From NCBI GenBank assembly GCA_023410575.1, contig JAEYPP010000045.1:1-43787 (forward strand): a stretch of 43,787 nucleotides of DNA, given 5' to 3'. Every line of letters begins with the position of its first letter. Position 1 is the first letter of the stretch. The notes beneath the pieces were generated by a model that ran no database searches, was not told the origin of the DNA, and was given only the letters and a program-made list of their open reading frames with translations. Of this stretch, positions 40,982-43,787 are shown in pieces. The stretch comes from Bacillota bacterium. Lineage in GTDB: Bacteria > Bacillota > Clostridia > Lachnospirales > Lachnospiraceae. A program made the position numbers and the translations under genes.

Positions 40982-41818
40982 ATGTCTCATAACAATCAAA
41001 AGAAAATTGCAGTTATTAATGATGTCACTGGATTTGGTCATTGTTCTATTGCAGTATCAATGCCAATTATATCCTACATGAAGGTACAGTGTTGTCTTGT
41101 CCCAACTTCAATTTTCTCGAATCATACTGGATTTGATCAGTATTTTTTCGATGATTACACAAATCGTATGGCAGATTACATTGTCCAGTGGAAACACCTC
41201 GGACTAAAGTTTGAAGCAATTACTTCAGGCTTCCTAGGTTCAAAAGAACAAATTGCAATTGTAAAAAATTTTATTCAAGAATTTAAAACGAATCGTACAA
41301 AAGTGATTATAGATCCGGTTATGGGCGATCATGGCAGATTATATTCGATATATACCGAGCAAATGTGTGAGGAAATGAAACAGCTTGTTGAATTTGCGGA
41401 TATTATCACTCCTAATCTAACCGAATGTTGTATCTTGACGGATACTCCTTATAAAGAGGGAAAATGGAGAATGAATGAGCTACTTGCTATGGCAGAAAAG
41501 CTAAGTAATCAAGGACCTGAAAAAGTAGTAGTAACAGGAATTGTACAAGGGGATTTTATTGCTAATTTAGTATATGAGAAAGGCAAAGAATACCATGTTC
41601 TTCGCACTCATCGTGTTGGGACAGAACGTTCAGGTACTGGGGATGTGTTCTCAGCTATTATTGCAGCTGATGCCGTCAATGGTATTGAATTTAACAAGAG
41701 TGTAAAAAAAGCTTCTAATTTTGTTAAAAAGTGCATTTTGCGTTCCATAGAATTAGATATACCAAAGACGGATGGAGTGTGTTTTGAAGAGGTATTACAT
41801 ACTCTAAAAATCGATTAG
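40982..41818 (+). CDS. Pyridoxal/pyridoxamine kinase (PdxK/PdxY type)
   Basis: Phosphorylates imported B6 vitamers with ATP in the cytoplasm. 278 aa ribokinase-like fold: VINDVTGFGHCSIAVSMPIIS at the N-terminus, PTSIFSNHTGF, IDPVMGDHGRLY (~110), ITPNLTECCIL (~140) and the anion-hole/catalytic motif RSGTGDVFSAI near 220 with the catalytic Asp. Starts 3 bp after the S-component gene, so the two form an uptake-and-trap operon. Confidence 0.9.
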   Translation: MSHNNQKKIAVINDVTGFGHCSIAVSMPIISYMKVQCCLVPTSIFSNHTGFDQYFFDDYTNRMADYIVQWKHLGLKFEAITSGFLGSKEQIAIVKNFIQEFKTNRTKVIIDPVMGDHGRLYSIYTEQMCEEMKQLVEFADIITPNLTECCILTDTPYKEGKWRMNELLAMAEKLSNQGPEKVVVTGIVQGDFIANLVYEKGKEYHVLRTHRVGTERSGTGDVFSAIIAADAVNGIEFNKSVKKASNFVKKCILRSIELDIPKTDGVCFEEVLHTLKID

Positions 41819-41856
41819 GATCGAACTATAAGGTATGTTAAAGGAGAATAAAGCAG

Positions 41857-42471
41857 ATGGAAAAGCAAATGACAATCTTATATAAGGTTCATAATAACTT
41901 ATATGTTAATTTAACTAATAAATGTCCTTGTGCATGCACTTTTTGTTTACGTAAAAAATTAGATGAATTGGAACAGTCTGGGAGTCTTTGGTTAGAGCAT
42001 GAGCCATCCATTCATGAGGTAAAAGAAGAGTTTAAGAAGTTCGATTTATCTTTGTACGATGAAGTGGTTTTTTGTGGATTTGGTGAACCTACCGAACGAC
42101 TTGATGATCTTCTTGCAATAGCAAAGTTTATTAAGGAAACATACCAGAAACCAATTCGCATTAATACGAATGGATTATCTGACTTAATCAATAAAGAAGA
42201 TACGGCACCAAAATTCCAGGGGGTTGTAGATACGATATCGATTAGCTTAAATACTCCAAACGCTGAGCGATATTATGAGTTAACACGTAATAAGTTTGGA
42301 ATCTCAAGTTTTGATGCAATGCTAAAGTTTGCGCAGAATGTAAAAAAATACGTACCAAAAGTCGTGTTAACAACAGTCGAAACTACATTGACGAAAGAGG
42401 AAGAGGAGCAATGTAGGGAAATCTGTGATTGTATTGGCGTAACTTATCGAATTCGTCCGTGGGAAGATTGA
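41857..42471 (+). CDS. TIGR04038-like (TatD-linked) radical SAM protein
   Basis: 204 aa, shorter than most radical SAM enzymes. Cluster motif C23/C27/C30 in NLTNKCPCACTFC, followed by VVFCGFGEPTERLDDLL (the GE motif for SAM) and RINTNGLSDLIN. The sequence fits the family usually encoded next to or fused with TatD nucleases, but no tatD gene is next to it here. The reaction is unknown. AAAGGAG is 11 nt before the ATG. The gap 42472-42792 behind it contains only the promoter and leader of rplU. Confidence 0.85.
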   Translation: MEKQMTILYKVHNNLYVNLTNKCPCACTFCLRKKLDELEQSGSLWLEHEPSIHEVKEEFKKFDLSLYDEVVFCGFGEPTERLDDLLAIAKFIKETYQKPIRINTNGLSDLINKEDTAPKFQGVVDTISISLNTPNAERYYELTRNKFGISSFDAMLKFAQNVKKYVPKVVLTTVETTLTKEEEEQCREICDCIGVTYRIRPWED

Positions 42472-42671
42472 TGACTTCGATTTGTAAACCAGATTGTGCC
42501 TATTTTTGAGAAGTAAATAGATTAAGGGGTTTTTAGAAAATTGAATACTCGTGTTATACATTGAGACAATATATGTCGATGGAATATAATGATATATAAA
42601 ATAGTCGTTTTTTGAATCATTACAAACATAAGATGGGGAAAAAAGAGAATAATAAAATGTGAAATATTTGA

Positions 42672-42700
42672 TTGACATTTAATATTCTAGATGGTATTAT
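42672..42700 (+). promoter_or_regulatory. Strong promoter of the rplU operon
   Basis: TTGACA (42672-42677), 17-bp spacer, TATTAT (42695-42700). Transcription would start near 42707. Confidence 0.75.
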
Positions 42701-42706
42701 TTATAA

Positions 42707-42790
42707 GTGTGCCGCACAACGAGGTTCAAGTTCTGTTATTTTATATATTTCAGACACCATAGTTGGCGAGTAATGATAATAGGAGGTGCC
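42707..42790 (+). promoter_or_regulatory. Ribosomal protein L21 leader (candidate)
   Basis: The ~85-nt leader (GTGCCGCACAACGAGGTTC ... GACACCATAGTTGGCGAGTAATG) sits between the promoter and rplU, where Firmicutes carry the L21 leader used for autoregulation. The identification is from position and resemblance by memory; a covariance-model search would settle it. Confidence 0.6.
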
Positions 42791-42792
42791 AT

Positions 42793-43101
42793 ATGTACGC
42801 AATTATTGCAACAGGTGGTAAGCAGTACAAAGTAGCCGAAGGCGATATCATTAAAGTAGAGAAGCTTGGTGTAGAAGCTGGTGCAAACGTTTCTTTTGAT
42901 CAGGTACTTGTTGTTAACAACGGCGATCTTAAAGTAGGAAATCCTACCGTAGCTGGAGCTTCTGTTACAGCGTCAGTTGTAGAAGAAGGAAAAGGCAAGA
43001 AAGTCATCGTTTACAGATACAAGAGAAAATCTGGTTATCACAAAAAGAACGGTCACAGACAGTCTTATACCAAGGTTAAGATTGAAAAAATCAACGCTTA
43101 A
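42793..43101 (+). CDS. rplU: 50S ribosomal protein L21
   Basis: Binds 23S rRNA in the large subunit. 102 aa from ATG 42793 (AGGAGG 7 nt upstream; the frame opens earlier, at 42763). Begins MYAIIATGGKQYKVAEGDII and contains KKVIVYRYKRKSGYHKKNGHRQSYT, the L21 signature. First gene of rplU-prp-rpmA. Confidence 0.98.
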   Translation: MYAIIATGGKQYKVAEGDIIKVEKLGVEAGANVSFDQVLVVNNGDLKVGNPTVAGASVTASVVEEGKGKKVIVYRYKRKSGYHKKNGHRQSYTKVKIEKINA

Positions 43102-43121
43102 TTGATTGGTGAGAGTTTGAT

Positions 43122-43448
43122 ATGATTACAATATCAATTCATAAGAATAGTAAAGGTCAGTTGAACGGGTTTCGTCTAGAAGGACATGCAGGATACGCAC
43201 AAAGCGGATCTGATATTGTGTGTGCTGCTGTATCGGCACTTGTGATAACGGCCATGAATTCTATTGAACATTTTACTTCAGACACTTTTGATTATCAAGA
43301 GAATGAAGAAGATGGAATGATGGATTTCAAAATTGTCGGTACGATAAGTGAACGATCTGAGCTTTTACTTGGGTCACTCATGTTAGGACTTCAAGGAATT
43401 GAAGAACAGTACGGACGAAAGTATATTAAGATTAATAGCAAGGAATAA
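43122..43448 (+). CDS. prp: Ribosomal-processing cysteine protease Prp
   Basis: 108 aa. Cuts the N-terminal extension of L27 before ribosome assembly, as shown for Staphylococcus aureus Prp (YsxB). Catalytic dyad H22 (LEGHAGYAQSGSD) and C34 (IVCAAVSALV). It lies between the L21 and L27 genes, its usual place, and its substrate is encoded 42 bp downstream. Confidence 0.95.
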   Translation: MITISIHKNSKGQLNGFRLEGHAGYAQSGSDIVCAAVSALVITAMNSIEHFTSDTFDYQENEEDGMMDFKIVGTISERSELLLGSLMLGLQGIEEQYGRKYIKINSKE

Positions 43449-43490
43449 GATTCTTATTTCTTCATCCTATCAAATAAGGAGGTGTAGGTC

Positions 43491-43778
43491 ATGTTAAAGA
43501 TGAACCTTCAATTTTTCGCTCATAAAAAGGGTGTTGGTTCTACTAAGAATGGTAGAGATTCTGAGTCTAAAAGACTTGGTGCTAAAAGAGCTGACGGTCA
43601 GTTCGTATTAGCTGGTAATATCCTTTACAGACAGCGTGGTACTAAGATTCATCCAGGCGTTAACGTTGGACGTGGTGGTGATGATACATTATTTGCTTTA
43701 GTAGACGGTGTTCTTAAGTTTGAAAGAAAGGGTAGAGACAAGAAACAAGCTAGTGTTTACCCAGTAGAAGCAAAATAG
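43491..43778 (+). CDS. rpmA: 50S ribosomal protein L27, with cleavable N-terminus
   Basis: 95 aa. The first nine residues MLKMNLQFF precede AHKKGVGSTKNGRDS; Prp cuts after the double Phe, giving the mature start AHKKG whose tail reaches the peptidyl-transferase centre. The rest (KRLGAKRADGQFV, GNILYRQRGTKIHPG) is canonical. AAGGAGG before the ATG. The gene is complete, ending 9 bp before the window edge. Confidence 0.98.
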   Translation: MLKMNLQFFAHKKGVGSTKNGRDSESKRLGAKRADGQFVLAGNILYRQRGTKIHPGVNVGRGGDDTLFALVDGVLKFERKGRDKKQASVYPVEAK

Positions 43779-43787
43779 TAGTAACGA

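Overview
The window is AT-rich, low-GC Firmicute DNA with strong AGGAGG-type ribosome binding sites, many intrinsic terminators, a T-box leader and an L27 precursor with a cleavable N-terminus next to prp. Together with the glycoside hydrolases, LacI-type sensor-GGDEF protein, EFR1-type flavodoxin-ferredoxin and BspA-like LRR protein, this points to an anaerobic, plant-polysaccharide-degrading clostridium of the Lachnospiraceae, such as Lachnoclostridium (Clostridium) phytofermentans. The species is inferred from recall, not from a search. No rRNA, tRNA, phage, transposase or CRISPR array is visible.

Layout. 1-7.1 kb: 3' part of a collagen-like surface protein, a one-iron superoxide reductase, a LacI-sensor/GGDEF diguanylate cyclase, a GH127 beta-L-arabinofuranosidase and a flavodoxin/2[4Fe-4S] protein. 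7.2-10.3 kb: an AbgT-family transporter (minus strand) diverging from a GNAT acetyltransferase and a SnoaL-like protein. A 26-nt exact repeat links the transporter coding region to the ribosome-binding region of the GNAT gene. 10.4-12.2 kb: a tryptophan-type T-box ahead of a TrpB2-type tryptophan synthase beta chain. 12.4-17.4 kb: a zinc-ribbon/Q-repeat membrane protein, a secreted BspA-like LRR protein and a putative lipoprotein. 17.5-20.2 kb: GH43, a remnant of a GNAT gene and a CE1-like esterase.

20.5-26.1 kb: a small unknown protein, then an ABC exporter (ATPase and two permeases) run together with a NarL-type histidine kinase and response regulator, resembling the LnrLMN/LnrJK linearmycin-resistance arrangement. 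26.2-27.8 kb: a hypothetical protein, a YgjP-like metallopeptidase (minus) and a one-TM small protein. 28.1-31.7 kb: a NatA/NatB-like exporter with two permeases. 31.8-33.9 kb: a BlaI/BlaR1-type repressor and M56 protease pair whose promoter is covered by inverted repeats. 34.1-35.2 kb: an MFS transporter.

35.4-43.8 kb is conserved housekeeping: the TIGR03960 radical SAM protein and its TIGR03936 partner (separated by a tandem 162-bp hairpin repeat), an RNase G-type enzyme lacking the zinc-link, YbaK, a probable vitamin-B6 ECF S-component with pyridoxal kinase, a TIGR04038-like radical SAM protein, then a promoter, leader and rplU-prp-rpmA.

Main connections: the hemicellulose genes (GH127, GH43, CE1) have no visible signal peptides and probably work on imported oligosaccharides; two regulated exporter modules probably respond to envelope-active compounds; the right end is the L21-Prp-L27 ribosomal operon. 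The least explained structures are the 162-bp hairpin repeat, the 26-nt repeat that makes two divergent mRNAs complementary at a Shine-Dalgarno site, and several near-perfect palindromes in front of operons.
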